DNA from: Desulfuromonas sp.
GTDB lineage: Bacteria; Desulfobacterota; Desulfuromonadia; Desulfuromonadales; Desulfuromonadaceae
DNA: 57,039 nucleotides
Assembly: GCA_002869685.1 (NCBI GenBank)
Contig: PKUE01000115.1
Coordinates: 1-57,039 of the forward strand
Direction of reading: 5' to 3'
How positions within the stretch are numbered: position 1 is the first letter of the stretch; each line of letters starts with the position of its first letter. The notes below the pieces were generated by a model, which did not search any database, was not told where the DNA came from, and saw only the letters and a program-made list of their open reading frames with translations. Shown in pieces: positions 24,682 to 33,898 of the stretch. The position numbers and the translations under genes are program-made.

Positions 24682-26966
24682 ACTCTCTACCCAAAAAGCT
24701 CCCCCTGAAGCGACGGATCTTCTGGCGCTCCTATATTCTGTTGCTGCTGTTGATCAGCGGCCTCACCATCGCGGCCATCACCTCAGAGACCGACCATTAC
24801 CACCAGAGCACTAAAACGTTTTACGCCACCCAGGCCCGGCTGATGAGCATGCAGTTACCCGACCAGATCCTGTGGAACGATAAAATCGGTCTGCTGCAAC
24901 GCCTGAAACGAACGGTCGAAAGCGACAGCGCCATTGCCTATGCGTATGTGACAATTGACGGCAACCCCCTTGTTCACACCTTTGCTCTGGGTTTTCCAAC
25001 AGGCTTGGTCGGATTAACGACACCGTACGACAAAAACATCGCTTTCCGCTCGATCCGCGACGAAAACGATCAGGTTTTCGACCACATTATGACCGATATC
25101 GACACCACACAGGCGGTGCTGCACTTCGGCATCAACCACAGCGAACTTAACCACCGGGCCTGGAGCAACCTGCAGCAGATTCTGACCATGGCCATCCTCG
25201 CCATTCTGTTGGGCGCCGGTCTGAGCTGTCAGATTGCGGCAGTGACCACCACCGAGGTGGAAGAGGCCACCAACGATCTGTATCGAGAACGCAGTTTTCT
25301 GCAAACGGTTATCGACGGCGTTGTTGACCCGGTCAGGGTGCTGAATGCAAACAAACAGATCATCATGCTCAACCGCTCGGCTCAACGGGAAATCGACGAC
25401 AGTTTTGAATTGGGCCAGGCGTGCCATAATTTTTACTGCGGTCAGCGTGAAGATGACAACGATTGTCCTTTCGATCTCGTGCGCAAATCACTGAGCCCGG
25501 CGCGCATCATGCAACACCGTAAGAATGCCGACGGCTCAACGGCCATTTTCGAAATTGAGGCCTCTCCGCTGCTTGTGAACGGCGCATTTGACGGGCTGGT
25601 AACCACGGCACGAAACATTACAGACCGACTTAAACTTGAAGCCAGTCTCGACGAGAAAGAATCCCGCCTGCTGTACATGTCGAACCATGACCTGTTGACC
25701 AACCTGCCCAACCGGCTACTGTTCCGCAACCGTCTTAATCAGGCATTGGCCCGCAGTCACAGCGACAGCCAGGTGATCCTGCTGTTTATCGGGCTGGATC
25801 GATTCACCAAGATCAACGAATCTCTGGGCAGAGAAATCGGCGACCAGACCCTGGCCCAGGTAGCCAGACGGTTTCAGAGTTGTCTGGCAGACAAGTACGT
25901 GCTGGCCCGACTCGGTGGTGATGAGTTCGCCGTTATCCTTGAAGACTGTTCGGAACTCAGTACCGCTAGCGACATCGCCAAAGCCCTGCTTGAGGAACTG
26001 GTTTCCCCCATCCATGTTGCGACACACGACATCTACCTGACCGCCAGTATCGGCATCAGCGTCTTCCCCCGCGATGGTCACGATCCCAAGCAACTGATGT
26101 CCAACGCCGACATCGCCATGACCCGGGCAAAATCGGAAGGCAAAGACCGCTATCAGTTTTTCGAACCGGAGATGACCCGCAAAACCTCCCATGTGTTTGA
26201 ACTGGAAAGTGACTTGCGTAAGGCTCTGGAACGCAATGAACTCCGGGTCTATTACCAGCCGCAGATTCAGCTCGACTCCCAGCAGATGACCGGCACGGAA
26301 GCGCTGGTCCGCTGGCAGCACCCCGACCACGGCCTGATCTCACCAACAGATTTTATCCCCCTGGCTGAGGAAACCGGGCTGATCATCCCCATTGGCGAGT
26401 GGGTACTGCGCCAGGCGTGCCTGCAGGTGGTCGACTGGCAACGGCGCGGATTACCGCCTTTGACCGTTGCCGTCAACCTCTCTCCGCTGCAATTTCGGCA
26501 GAAATCCCTGACCAGCAGCGTTGCCAGAGTGATCAGTGAAACGGGAATCAACCCCAACTTTCTGGAACTGGAAATCACCGAAAGCATGATCATGGACAGC
26601 ATCGACAAATCGACCGCAACCATGATTGAGCTGACCGAACTGGGGACGCGTCTGGCCATTGACGATTTCGGTACCGGCTATTCCTCTCTGAGCTACCTGC
26701 GCTACTTCCCGCTTTCTAAACTGAAAATTGACAAATCCTTCATTGAGCGGGTAACCAGCGACGATCACGATGCGGCCCTGGCCAGTTCGGTCATCGCCCT
26801 TGCCCACAGCCTGAATCTCAAGGTTGTCGCCGAGGGGATCGAGTCTGAAGAGCAGGTAAACTTTCTGGTGCAACGCAGCTGTCACCAGGGTCAGGGGTTC
26901 CTGTTCAGCAAGCCGGTCCCGCCACAGGAGATCGAAAACCTGCTCCGCGCCAAAGAACAAAATTGA
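24669..26966 (+). CDS. PAS-GGDEF-EAL protein, likely c-di-GMP phosphodiesterase
   Basis: This 765-residue membrane protein has TM1 (about 20-38), a periplasmic domain (about 40-168), TM2 (about 171-190), a PAS domain with clustered cysteines C252, C257 and C266 (about 208-322), GGDEF (about 335-495) and EAL (about 505-760). The GGDEF motif itself is intact (416-420), but the first metal-binding Asp is Gly375 (FIGLDRF), the usual GH is GR, and no RxxD I-site exists. The domain may therefore only bind GTP. The EAL domain keeps TEALVRW, NLSPLQF, LEITES, DDFGTGYSS, KIDKSF, AEGIE and QGF, so phosphodiesterase activity is likely. Its start lies inside the PhnD-like gene. Confidence 0.9.
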   Translation: MQAINSLPKKLPLKRRIFWRSYILLLLLISGLTIAAITSETDHYHQSTKTFYATQARLMSMQLPDQILWNDKIGLLQRLKRTVESDSAIAYAYVTIDGNPLVHTFALGFPTGLVGLTTPYDKNIAFRSIRDENDQVFDHIMTDIDTTQAVLHFGINHSELNHRAWSNLQQILTMAILAILLGAGLSCQIAAVTTTEVEEATNDLYRERSFLQTVIDGVVDPVRVLNANKQIIMLNRSAQREIDDSFELGQACHNFYCGQREDDNDCPFDLVRKSLSPARIMQHRKNADGSTAIFEIEASPLLVNGAFDGLVTTARNITDRLKLEASLDEKESRLLYMSNHDLLTNLPNRLLFRNRLNQALARSHSDSQVILLFIGLDRFTKINESLGREIGDQTLAQVARRFQSCLADKYVLARLGGDEFAVILEDCSELSTASDIAKALLEELVSPIHVATHDIYLTASIGISVFPRDGHDPKQLMSNADIAMTRAKSEGKDRYQFFEPEMTRKTSHVFELESDLRKALERNELRVYYQPQIQLDSQQMTGTEALVRWQHPDHGLISPTDFIPLAEETGLIIPIGEWVLRQACLQVVDWQRRGLPPLTVAVNLSPLQFRQKSLTSSVARVISETGINPNFLELEITESMIMDSIDKSTATMIELTELGTRLAIDDFGTGYSSLSYLRYFPLSKLKIDKSFIERVTSDDHDAALASSVIALAHSLNLKVVAEGIESEEQVNFLVQRSCHQGQGFLFSKPVPPQEIENLLRAKEQN

Positions 26967-26978
26967 TAACCATTATCA
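26964..26978. promoter_or_regulatory. Fur-type operator
   Basis: TGATAAC-C-ATTATCA matches the 7-1-7 Fur palindrome (TGATAATnATTATCA) at 13 of 14 arm positions. It lies directly upstream of the feoA promoter and overlaps the stop codon of the preceding gene. Confidence 0.75.
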
Positions 26979-26985
26979 TTACCAC

Positions 26986-27014
26986 TTGACGCTCCACAAA
27001 ATAGGGCATAGCAT
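26986..27014 (+). promoter_or_regulatory. Promoter of feoA
   Basis: TTGACG (26986-26991), a 17-bp spacer and TAGCAT (27009-27014), lying between the Fur palindrome and a second AT-rich hexamer pair. Confidence 0.55.
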
Positions 27015-27024
27015 GTCACTCAGG

Positions 27025-27036
27025 CATAATGAGAAT
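27025..27036. promoter_or_regulatory. Possible second Fur site (tandem hexamers)
   Basis: CATAAT and GAGAAT fit the repeated NAT(A/T)AT Fur hexamer, 11 to 22 bp after the -10. Bound Fur here would block transcription start. The third hexamer (TAAAAC) is poor. Confidence 0.4.
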
Positions 27037-27064
27037 TAAAACCATCTTTGAGTGAGTTTGAACC

Positions 27065-27322
27065 ATGTGTCCTTTATCTCAATGTAAAAGTGGTGACACC
27101 GTTTTCGTCAAAGGCTTTACCGGAGGTTCCAAGCTGCGCGGCAAACTGCACGCCATGGGATTGATGCCGGGCGAAGCCATTGAAGTGGTCTCCAGCAATT
27201 GCGGCCCGCTGGTGATTCAATCTAAAGGGGTCAAACTGGCGATCGGCTGCGGCATGGCCGAAAACATCCTGGTGTCCTGCTCTTGCGCCTGCGATCGTCC
27301 CGGTTGCTGTACCACCGATTAA
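27065..27322 (+). CDS. feoA: FeoA-family protein, solitary, Cys-rich tail
   Basis: This 85-residue protein has the SH3-like FeoA fold: SGDTVFVKGFTGGSKLRGKLHAMGLMPGE, then IEVVSSNCGPLVIQSKGVKLAIGCGMAENI. FeoA normally helps the ferrous iron channel FeoB. No feoB follows; the next genes belong to type II secretion. The C-terminal end carries SCSCACDRPGCC, with five cysteines in twelve residues, which may bind metal. N-terminal C2 and C7 add to the count. The Fur-type boxes upstream indicate iron repression. Confidence 0.88.
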   Translation: MCPLSQCKSGDTVFVKGFTGGSKLRGKLHAMGLMPGEAIEVVSSNCGPLVIQSKGVKLAIGCGMAENILVSCSCACDRPGCCTTD

Positions 27323-27421
27323 CACCTGCCCAGAAGACATTCTTTACCCAACGCGTCGCACCACGTTCCACGCCCTGATCCCCGCCGCAATTTTCCATGT
27401 TTGCACTGTGTTATTTATGAG

Positions 27422-27469
27422 AAAACCCTACCGTTTCAGGACCAGTCCTGTTACTCTCTTAGGGGTTTA
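27422..27469. repeat. Nested imperfect hairpin between feoA and gspC
   Basis: Outer arms AAACCCT and AGGGGTTT enclose an inner perfect CAGGAC-CA-GTCCTG (27437-27450). It could end feoA transcription, although no clean T-run follows. Nothing else is recognisable in 27323-27540. Confidence 0.35.
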
Positions 27470-27543
27470 GGATCCAGGAAAAACCATTCACATTAAACTG
27501 ACCCAACAGATAAAGAATAACCATTCTCTCCGCGGAACAAGTC

Positions 27544-27552
27544 TGCTATACT
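27544..27552 (+). promoter_or_regulatory. Extended -10 promoter of the type II secretion operon
   Basis: TGCTATACT is a good extended -10 element, 40 bp before the gspC ATG. The region 17 bp upstream of the hexamer (TTCTCT) is a poor -35, which suits an extended -10 promoter. Confidence 0.5.
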
Positions 27553-27591
27553 GTCCGCCGATATTAACTTTTTATCTTTTTCGGGACGTGC

Positions 27592-28491
27592 ATGCTGACT
27601 TTTTTTCATCGATTTCTCCCTGCCTATTACCTCCTGTTGTGTGCGCTGCTCGGCCTGTCTCTGGCCTGGCTGGTAACCAGTGAAACCGGAATCCGTTTGA
27701 GTTCGCAAACTATCACCGCTGCGAACCCGGCCACCCAGAACGCTAAAGGTACCAACCATCGCCCACCTCAGGACAACCGTATCATTCTGCAGCGCAACAT
27801 CTTCGATTCCAGCCGACCGGCCCAGGCCGCCACGGTTGCCGCCGCAACGCCAAGTTCGCAACCGGGGCAACGTACCCAGGTTTCCAGCAGTGCCATGTCT
27901 CTGGTGGGAACGGTTGTTGCTGATGAAGAGTCTCTGGCGGTTATCGATATCAGCGGTCAGATCGAGGTCATTCGGATTGATCATCTTGTTCCCGGCAATG
28001 GCACGCTGGTGACAGTGACCCGTGACTTTATCGAAATAGAGCAGAACGATGGCACAATGCTGGTTCTGACCCTCGAACAGGGGTCAACCGCAGACAATAC
28101 ACCAACCAAAAGCGTACGGCCGGGAACCTCGTCCAACGTCCCAACAGGTCAAGGGATTCAAGCATTGGGTGGCAACCGCTGGCTGATTTCAGGTGAAGAG
28201 GCCGAGAGCGCCCGTAACAATATCGGCGTACTGATCAAGCAGGTTCGTGTCGATCCCTATATTGTCGATGGCAAAACCAGTGGGTTTGTCATCAAACGGA
28301 TTCAACGAGGCACCCTGCTCTACCAGATGGGTCTGAAGCGCGGTGATGTCCTGTTCGCTATTAACGGTACAACTCTCGACAGTCCCGAAAAAGGCCTTCA
28401 GGTCTTTCAACAATTACGCGAAGCCAAAAATCTCAGTGTTGACCTGCAACGCGCCGGGCAACCACTGAACTTCCAATATGAGATCAAGTAA
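27592..28491 (+). CDS. gspC: Type II secretion system protein GspC
   Basis: This 299-residue inner-membrane protein links the inner-membrane platform to the outer-membrane secretin. One transmembrane segment (about 12-29) is followed by a periplasmic homology region (RIILQRNIFDSS near 63, then SLVGTVVADEESLAVID) and a C-terminal PDZ domain (about 215-299), with VIKRIQRGTLLYQMGLKRGDVLFAINGTTLDSP-type sequence. The PDZ domain is thought to select substrates. It opens a 12-gene operon; GGGAC is a weak ribosome site. Confidence 0.92.
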   Translation: MLTFFHRFLPAYYLLLCALLGLSLAWLVTSETGIRLSSQTITAANPATQNAKGTNHRPPQDNRIILQRNIFDSSRPAQAATVAAATPSSQPGQRTQVSSSAMSLVGTVVADEESLAVIDISGQIEVIRIDHLVPGNGTLVTVTRDFIEIEQNDGTMLVLTLEQGSTADNTPTKSVRPGTSSNVPTGQGIQALGGNRWLISGEEAESARNNIGVLIKQVRVDPYIVDGKTSGFVIKRIQRGTLLYQMGLKRGDVLFAINGTTLDSPEKGLQVFQQLREAKNLSVDLQRAGQPLNFQYEIK

Positions 28492-28503
28492 GGAGACGAT
28501 ACG

Positions 28504-30501
28504 GTGCTGATCCGAAACTTCACTTCCGCTTTTGTGATTCTGCTGCTGTGCCCCCTGCTGCTGGCAGGACCATTGACCACCACAACGCACGCCCAGGTCG
28601 ATGGTATCGGCATCACGCTCGACTTCAAAGACATCGAGCTGACCGACCTGATCCGTACCGTCAGTGAATTGACCGGCAAGAACTTCGTCTATGACGATAC
28701 CATCCGCGGCAAGGCGACCATCATCTCCTCTCAGCAGATGTCCGTCAATGAAGCCTATCAACTGTTTCTGACCGTACTCAACGTTAAAGGCTACACCGTG
28801 GTCCCATCGGGAAAAACCAATAAGATTGTCCCGATCAAATCGGCCAAAGAGAGCAATCTGCCGACGGTGACCAGCGCCTCATCTCAGGATCAATTTGTCA
28901 CCCGCATGATCTCGCTTGAGCACATCAATGCTGCAGACATTGCCGAATCAATTCTCAGCCCGCTGATGCCAAAAACCAGTAATGTGGTGGTGTACGAGCC
29001 CTCCAACATGCTGATCATTTCCGACAGTGCTTCCAACATCCAGCGGCTATCCAACATCATCAAAGAACTCGATGTACCGGGTGCGCTGCAGGACATGCAG
29101 GTCATTCCGTTGCAATTCGCCGACGCCAAAGAGACGGCAACGATCTGCAACGACATCCTTACCACGGGTTCGAGCAAATCCAATACCCGTCGACGGGCAA
29201 GTAAGAATGTCACCACCAGCACCACGGATGCCACCAGCAAAGTGATTGCCTATGAGCGCACCAACCGCCTGGTCGCCATGGCCACATCGGAAGACATGGC
29301 CACCATTCTCAGCCTCATCGCCGAGCTGGATCAGGAACCCACCCAACAGCATGCCCGCATCAACCTGTACTATCTGGAAAATGCTGACGCCGAGGAGTTG
29401 AGCAAGACGCTCAACGAAATTCTGTCCGGCATTAAGAAGCCATCGAGCTCCGCAGCAGCGGCGCCCAATGCCGCTGGCAAGGGAACACCTGCCGCAGCCA
29501 TTCAAACCAGCGTCTCCGTCTCAGCCGACAAACCGACCAATGCCCTGATTGTCAATGCGACGCCGGAAGATTATGTCATCATCAAAGACATCATCCGCCA
29601 ACTCGATATCCGTCGCAAACAGGTCTATGTCGAGGCGTTGATCATGGAACTGTCGATGGATGCCACTGAAGCTCTCGGTTCCGAACTTCAAGGAGCTTTT
29701 GAAGTGGGTAATGAAGGCCTTATAAATTTGTCTTCAAACTCTGCCCCGGGCGGAATTCTTTCAGACGAATCCCTTCTCACCACATCTGTAAGTGGCTTAC
29801 TGGCGGGTGGATTCAGTAAATTGATCGGTGTCGATATCGATGGTGACGGGGTGGACGACAAACAGGTCACAGCGTTTTCCGCACTGATTAAACTTTCGCA
29901 AGAGGATACAAACGTTAACATCCTGTCCGCGCCCCGCCTGTTGACGTCAGACAATGAAGAAGCGGAAATCGTCGTGGGTCGCAACGTTCCCATTATCACC
30001 TCACGCCTTACCGACAGCACCGGCAGTGACAGCCTGGCACAAAGTGTCTCGGTCGAGCGTAAAGATGTGGCGTTAACGCTGCGCTTTACACCGCAGATCA
30101 CGGAAGGGGAGCTCGTTCGCCTTAATGTCTATCAGGAGACAACGGATCTGACCGACAGCGTCGGAGACGTCAATAGCGTCGGCCCGACATTTACAACACG
30201 TAAAATCAGCAATACCGTTCTGGCCAGAGATGGACAAACCGTCGTCCTCGGCGGTCTGATTTCCACCAACCAGCAAGAAACCGTCAGCAAGGTTCCTCTC
30301 CTCGGCGACATTCCTCTGCTGGGCTGGTTGTTTAAGAGCAAAGACAACACAGAGGTTAAAACCAACTTGCTGGTGTTCATCACACCAACGATTATCAGTG
30401 ACATGGAAGACCTTTCCAGTGTTACCAATATCAACAGGGAAACCTTTGATCGCATCAAGGCCGGTCAGGACGCCCAAAACGACACCACGGAGCAGAACTG
30501 A
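28504..30501 (+). CDS. gspD: Type II secretion system secretin GspD
   Basis: This 665-residue outer-membrane channel protein has a signal peptide (cut about residue 31), N0 domain (ITLDFKDIELTDLIRTVSELTGKNFVYDD), N1-N3 domains (ISLEHINAADIAESIL; QVIPLQFADAKE; INLYYLENADAEELS) and the secretin domain, ending with KVPLLGDIPLLGWLFK and LLVFITPTII. It assembles as a large multimeric ring. A Ser/Ala-rich insert near 315-335 is unremarkable. Start is GTG with AAGGAG upstream. No C-terminal S-domain or pilotin gene is evident. Confidence 0.95.
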   Translation: MLIRNFTSAFVILLLCPLLLAGPLTTTTHAQVDGIGITLDFKDIELTDLIRTVSELTGKNFVYDDTIRGKATIISSQQMSVNEAYQLFLTVLNVKGYTVVPSGKTNKIVPIKSAKESNLPTVTSASSQDQFVTRMISLEHINAADIAESILSPLMPKTSNVVVYEPSNMLIISDSASNIQRLSNIIKELDVPGALQDMQVIPLQFADAKETATICNDILTTGSSKSNTRRRASKNVTTSTTDATSKVIAYERTNRLVAMATSEDMATILSLIAELDQEPTQQHARINLYYLENADAEELSKTLNEILSGIKKPSSSAAAAPNAAGKGTPAAAIQTSVSVSADKPTNALIVNATPEDYVIIKDIIRQLDIRRKQVYVEALIMELSMDATEALGSELQGAFEVGNEGLINLSSNSAPGGILSDESLLTTSVSGLLAGGFSKLIGVDIDGDGVDDKQVTAFSALIKLSQEDTNVNILSAPRLLTSDNEEAEIVVGRNVPIITSRLTDSTGSDSLAQSVSVERKDVALTLRFTPQITEGELVRLNVYQETTDLTDSVGDVNSVGPTFTTRKISNTVLARDGQTVVLGGLISTNQQETVSKVPLLGDIPLLGWLFKSKDNTEVKTNLLVFITPTIISDMEDLSSVTNINRETFDRIKAGQDAQNDTTEQN

Positions 30502-30503
30502 TT

Positions 30504-32195
30504 ATGGCTGTAGCGCCCCGTCTTGGAGAGATTCTGCAACAGCGATTCGGACTCGGTGATGACGCTCTCAATAGTGCTCTGGAACGTCAGCAGGAAAGCG
30601 ACCAGCGCCTCGGTGAACTGCTGTTGGAACAGCAGGCCATCACCTCTGAACAGCTCAGTCAGGCCCTGGCCCAGCAGCTCAACATGCCCTATCTGTCTGA
30701 GCTTCCTGAGGTGGTCAGCGGCGACGAATTGCTCGGTCTGGTGCCGCTGGCTTATGCCCGTCAACACTGTGTTCTGCCCTTAAGCCGGGACGAACACCAG
30801 CTGCAGTTGGTGATGGCCGACCCGTTCAACCGCAATGCCATCAACGACCTGGGCACCCTGGCCAAAGCGCGCGTCGAGGTCTCCCTGGCGCCACGCGAAG
30901 AGATTATTTCCCTGATCAACCGCAGCTACGAAATTCACGCCGGAGCCGCACATGACATGGTCAGTGATATCAGCGACAGCGACGACGATTTTGTCCGCAA
31001 TCTGGAGCCAGCTGACCTGCTCGACAGCAACGATGAAGCACCGATTATCCGCTTCGTCAACAGCCTGATCACCCAGGCGTACAAAGAGCGCGCCAGTGAT
31101 ATTCACATTGAGCCATTTGAAACTGAACTGATCGTGCGCTACCGCATTGACGGCCTGCTTTATGAGGTGCTGCGTCCCCCATTTCGCGCGACGGCCAGCA
31201 TTATCTCGCGCCTGAAAATCATGGCCGGACTGAACATTGCTGAAAAACGCCTGCCTCAAGATGGCCGTTTCCGGGTCCGCATTGCGGCCAAAGATGTTGA
31301 TGTGCGCGTGTCATCACTGCCCACGGCCTTTGGCGAACGAATTGTTCTGCGTCTGCTGGACAAGAGCAACAATGTCCTGTCGCTGGAAGATATCGGCATG
31401 GACCCCGAGTTGCTGGCCCAGATCCAGAAACAGATCAGCAAACCTCACGGCGTTTTCCTGGTCACCGGCCCGACCGGCAGTGGTAAAACCACCACTCTCT
31501 ATGCCGCTTTGAGCCGTCTTAACGACCGGGAAAAGAACATCATCACCGTCGAGGACCCCATCGAGTACCAGCTGGCCGGAGTCGGCCAGATTCAGGTTAA
31601 CGCCAAGATCAATCTGACCTTTGCCAATGGCCTGCGCTCCATCCTGCGTCAGGACCCGGACATCATCATGGTCGGCGAGATCCGCGACCATGAAACAGCA
31701 GAGATCGCAGTGCAATCGGCCCTGACCGGTCATATGGTGTTCTCCACCCTGCACACCAACGATGCCGCTGGCGGTTTGACCCGTCTGGTTGAGATGGGGA
31801 TTGAACCGTTTCTGGCCGCCTCATCGATCGTCGGCATTCTGGCCCAAAGGCTGGTGCGGACCATCTGCCCCCACTGCCGTGAAGCCTATCAGCCGGAAGC
31901 GAGCATCTTGCAGCAAATCGGCCTGAACCCGGCTGAAGAGCACACGTTCTACCGCGGTCGCGGTTGCGACAAGTGCATGAACATCGGCTACCGCGGTCGC
32001 AGTGGCATCTATGAACTGCTGGGGATGAGTGAAGCCATCCGGGCGCAGTTACTGGCTAACATCGATGCGGCGTCCATCCGTCAAACGGCGATCCAGCAGG
32101 GGATGGTGCCATTACGTCAGGCTGGCCTCGACAAGGCCCGGCAAGGGGTCACCACACTTGAAGAGGTGATCCGCGTCACGCAGGAGGAGGCCTAA
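30504..32195 (+). CDS. gspE: Type II secretion ATPase GspE
   Basis: This 563-residue cytoplasmic hexameric ATPase powers pseudopilus assembly. The N-terminal GspE/MshEN domain (residues 1-150; LGELLLEQQAITSEQLSQAL) is followed by the ATPase core with Walker A GPTGSGKTTT (K328), the Asp box ITVEDPIEYQ, Walker B IMVGEIRDHETAEIA and the His box TGHMVFSTLHTNDA. A four-cysteine zinc motif is seen as CPHC and CDKC near 455-494. It starts two bases after gspD stops. Confidence 0.96.
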   Translation: MAVAPRLGEILQQRFGLGDDALNSALERQQESDQRLGELLLEQQAITSEQLSQALAQQLNMPYLSELPEVVSGDELLGLVPLAYARQHCVLPLSRDEHQLQLVMADPFNRNAINDLGTLAKARVEVSLAPREEIISLINRSYEIHAGAAHDMVSDISDSDDDFVRNLEPADLLDSNDEAPIIRFVNSLITQAYKERASDIHIEPFETELIVRYRIDGLLYEVLRPPFRATASIISRLKIMAGLNIAEKRLPQDGRFRVRIAAKDVDVRVSSLPTAFGERIVLRLLDKSNNVLSLEDIGMDPELLAQIQKQISKPHGVFLVTGPTGSGKTTTLYAALSRLNDREKNIITVEDPIEYQLAGVGQIQVNAKINLTFANGLRSILRQDPDIIMVGEIRDHETAEIAVQSALTGHMVFSTLHTNDAAGGLTRLVEMGIEPFLAASSIVGILAQRLVRTICPHCREAYQPEASILQQIGLNPAEEHTFYRGRGCDKCMNIGYRGRSGIYELLGMSEAIRAQLLANIDAASIRQTAIQQGMVPLRQAGLDKARQGVTTLEEVIRVTQEEA

Positions 32196-32197
32196 GC

Positions 32198-33412
32198 GTG
32201 GCAATATTTGATTACACCGGCTTTAACCAACAGGGCAAAAACAGCAAGGGCAGCCTTGAAGCGAGCAGCAAGCGGGCCGCACTGGATGTGTTGCGCGACA
32301 AGGGGATTTACGTCAGCACCCTCGAAGAGCAGCAAAAAACGGTCACCCGTCGTCGCTGGTCTCTGCCGCGCCGGTCCCGGCTGCCGGTCAACGACCTGGC
32401 GACCACCACCCGTTTGCTGGCCACCCTGCTTCAAGCCGGAGTGCCCCTTGACGAAGCGCTGCAATCCGTTATCGAACAAGTTGAAAATCCGGCTCAGAAC
32501 CGCCTCTACACCCAGGTTCGCGAACAGGTACGTCAAGGCAGCTCCCTGTTCCAGGCGCTGGCCGATCAGGGCCGCAGTTTTCCGGATCTCTACCAGCGCA
32601 TGGTTCAGGTGGGTGAAAACAGCGGTTCTCTGGATCAGGTTCTGCTGCGTCTGGCCGATTTTCTCGAAGAGCAGGCCCGTCTTCATTCCCGAACCGTTTC
32701 CGCCCTCGCCTATCCGGTGCTTATGGCCATTGTCGGCTGTGGCGTCCTGTTGTTTCTGCTCAGCTTCGTGGTACCGAAAATCACCCGCATGCTGACGGAC
32801 CTGGGCCAGGCCCTGCCGCTGCCGACCCGGTTATTGATTACCGGCAGCGACCTGTTTTCCACCTATAGCTGGTTGGTCGCACTGCTGATTGGCGGTGGCA
32901 TATTTGCCCTGATCCGCTATCGCAGAACGTCCGCCGGGCGACTCAAATTGGACGCCCTCACATTGAAGCTGCCACTTATCGGCCGTATTCAGCGCGAAAT
33001 CGCAACAGCCCGCTTCAGCCGCACTCTCGGCACCCTGTTACAAAGCGGCGTCCCGCTGCTCAACGCACTGGAGATCAGCTGCGGGCTGCTCAGCAACCAC
33101 GTATTGCGCCAAACCATTGAAAACACTGCGGTGGAAGTTCGTGAGGGTGCCAGTCTTGCTGACCCACTCAAACGTTCCGGTGTCTTCCCGCCACTGCTGG
33201 CCCAAATGACCGCCGTCGGCGAGCGCAGTGGCAACCTTGAAGAGATGTTGATCAAGGTCGCTGACAGTCAGGACCGCCAGGTTGAAATCACCCTGTCGGG
33301 GCTGTTGTCCCTGCTTGAGCCACTGATGATTCTGGCCATGGGCGGGATTATCGGCTTTATTGTTCTGGCTGTTCTGCTGCCCATTTTTCAGGCCAGTCAA
33401 GGTCTGGGTTAA
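32198..33412 (+). CDS. gspF: Type II secretion inner-membrane platform protein GspF
   Basis: This 404-residue polytopic protein has two T2SSF domains (about 70-193 and 273-395), each ahead of a membrane segment. The repeats TTRLLATLLQAGVPLDEALQ and FSRTLGTLLQSGVPLLNALE show the internal duplication. It couples the ATPase to pseudopilin assembly. It starts with GTG two bases after gspE, with GGAGG 9 bp upstream. Confidence 0.95.
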   Translation: MAIFDYTGFNQQGKNSKGSLEASSKRAALDVLRDKGIYVSTLEEQQKTVTRRRWSLPRRSRLPVNDLATTTRLLATLLQAGVPLDEALQSVIEQVENPAQNRLYTQVREQVRQGSSLFQALADQGRSFPDLYQRMVQVGENSGSLDQVLLRLADFLEEQARLHSRTVSALAYPVLMAIVGCGVLLFLLSFVVPKITRMLTDLGQALPLPTRLLITGSDLFSTYSWLVALLIGGGIFALIRYRRTSAGRLKLDALTLKLPLIGRIQREIATARFSRTLGTLLQSGVPLLNALEISCGLLSNHVLRQTIENTAVEVREGASLADPLKRSGVFPPLLAQMTAVGERSGNLEEMLIKVADSQDRQVEITLSGLLSLLEPLMILAMGGIIGFIVLAVLLPIFQASQGLG

Positions 33413-33451
33413 ACGGTACATAACATGAATTGCCCGAAGGAGTTTCGCACC

Positions 33452-33898
33452 ATGAAAATTGAAACCACCCACCACCGTAATCAACGGGGTTTCACCCTGA
33501 TTGAAGTTATGGTTGTTGTCGTCATTCTCGGCATTCTGGCCGGCATCGTGGTTCCCAAACTGCTGGACCGTCCGGAAGAGGCCCGACGCACCAAGGCCGA
33601 ATTACAAATCAAGGGAATTGAAGATGCTCTGGCCCTGTACAAACTCGACAATGGTCTGTTTCCAAGTACCGAGCAGGGGCTGATGGCCCTGGTTGAGAAG
33701 CCGGACAGTGGCCGGATCCCCATCAAGTACCGCGAAGGCGGCTACATGAAGAAGATCCCCAGTGATCCATGGGGTGGCAATTATATCTACCTGAGCCCGG
33801 GGCTCAACGGCGACTACGACCTGTTGTCCTATGGCGCCGATGGTGAGCCGGGCGGAGAAGGCAAAGATGCCGACGTACAAAGTTGGGAGATTGAATAA
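33452..33898 (+). CDS. gspG: Major pseudopilin GspG
   Basis: This 148-residue precursor has a short leader ending in Arg-Gly, cleaved by the prepilin peptidase before FTLIEVMVVVVILGILAG; Glu5 of the mature protein is present. The C-terminal Ca2+-binding loop region DPWGGNYIYLSPG, YGADGEPGGEG, ADVQSW is typical of GspG. It is the main subunit of the pseudopilus. The ATG at 33452 is preferred because AAGGAG precedes it. No prepilin peptidase gene is in the window. Confidence 0.95.
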   Translation: MKIETTHHRNQRGFTLIEVMVVVVILGILAGIVVPKLLDRPEEARRTKAELQIKGIEDALALYKLDNGLFPSTEQGLMALVEKPDSGRIPIKYREGGYMKKIPSDPWGGNYIYLSPGLNGDYDLLSYGADGEPGGEGKDADVQSWEIE

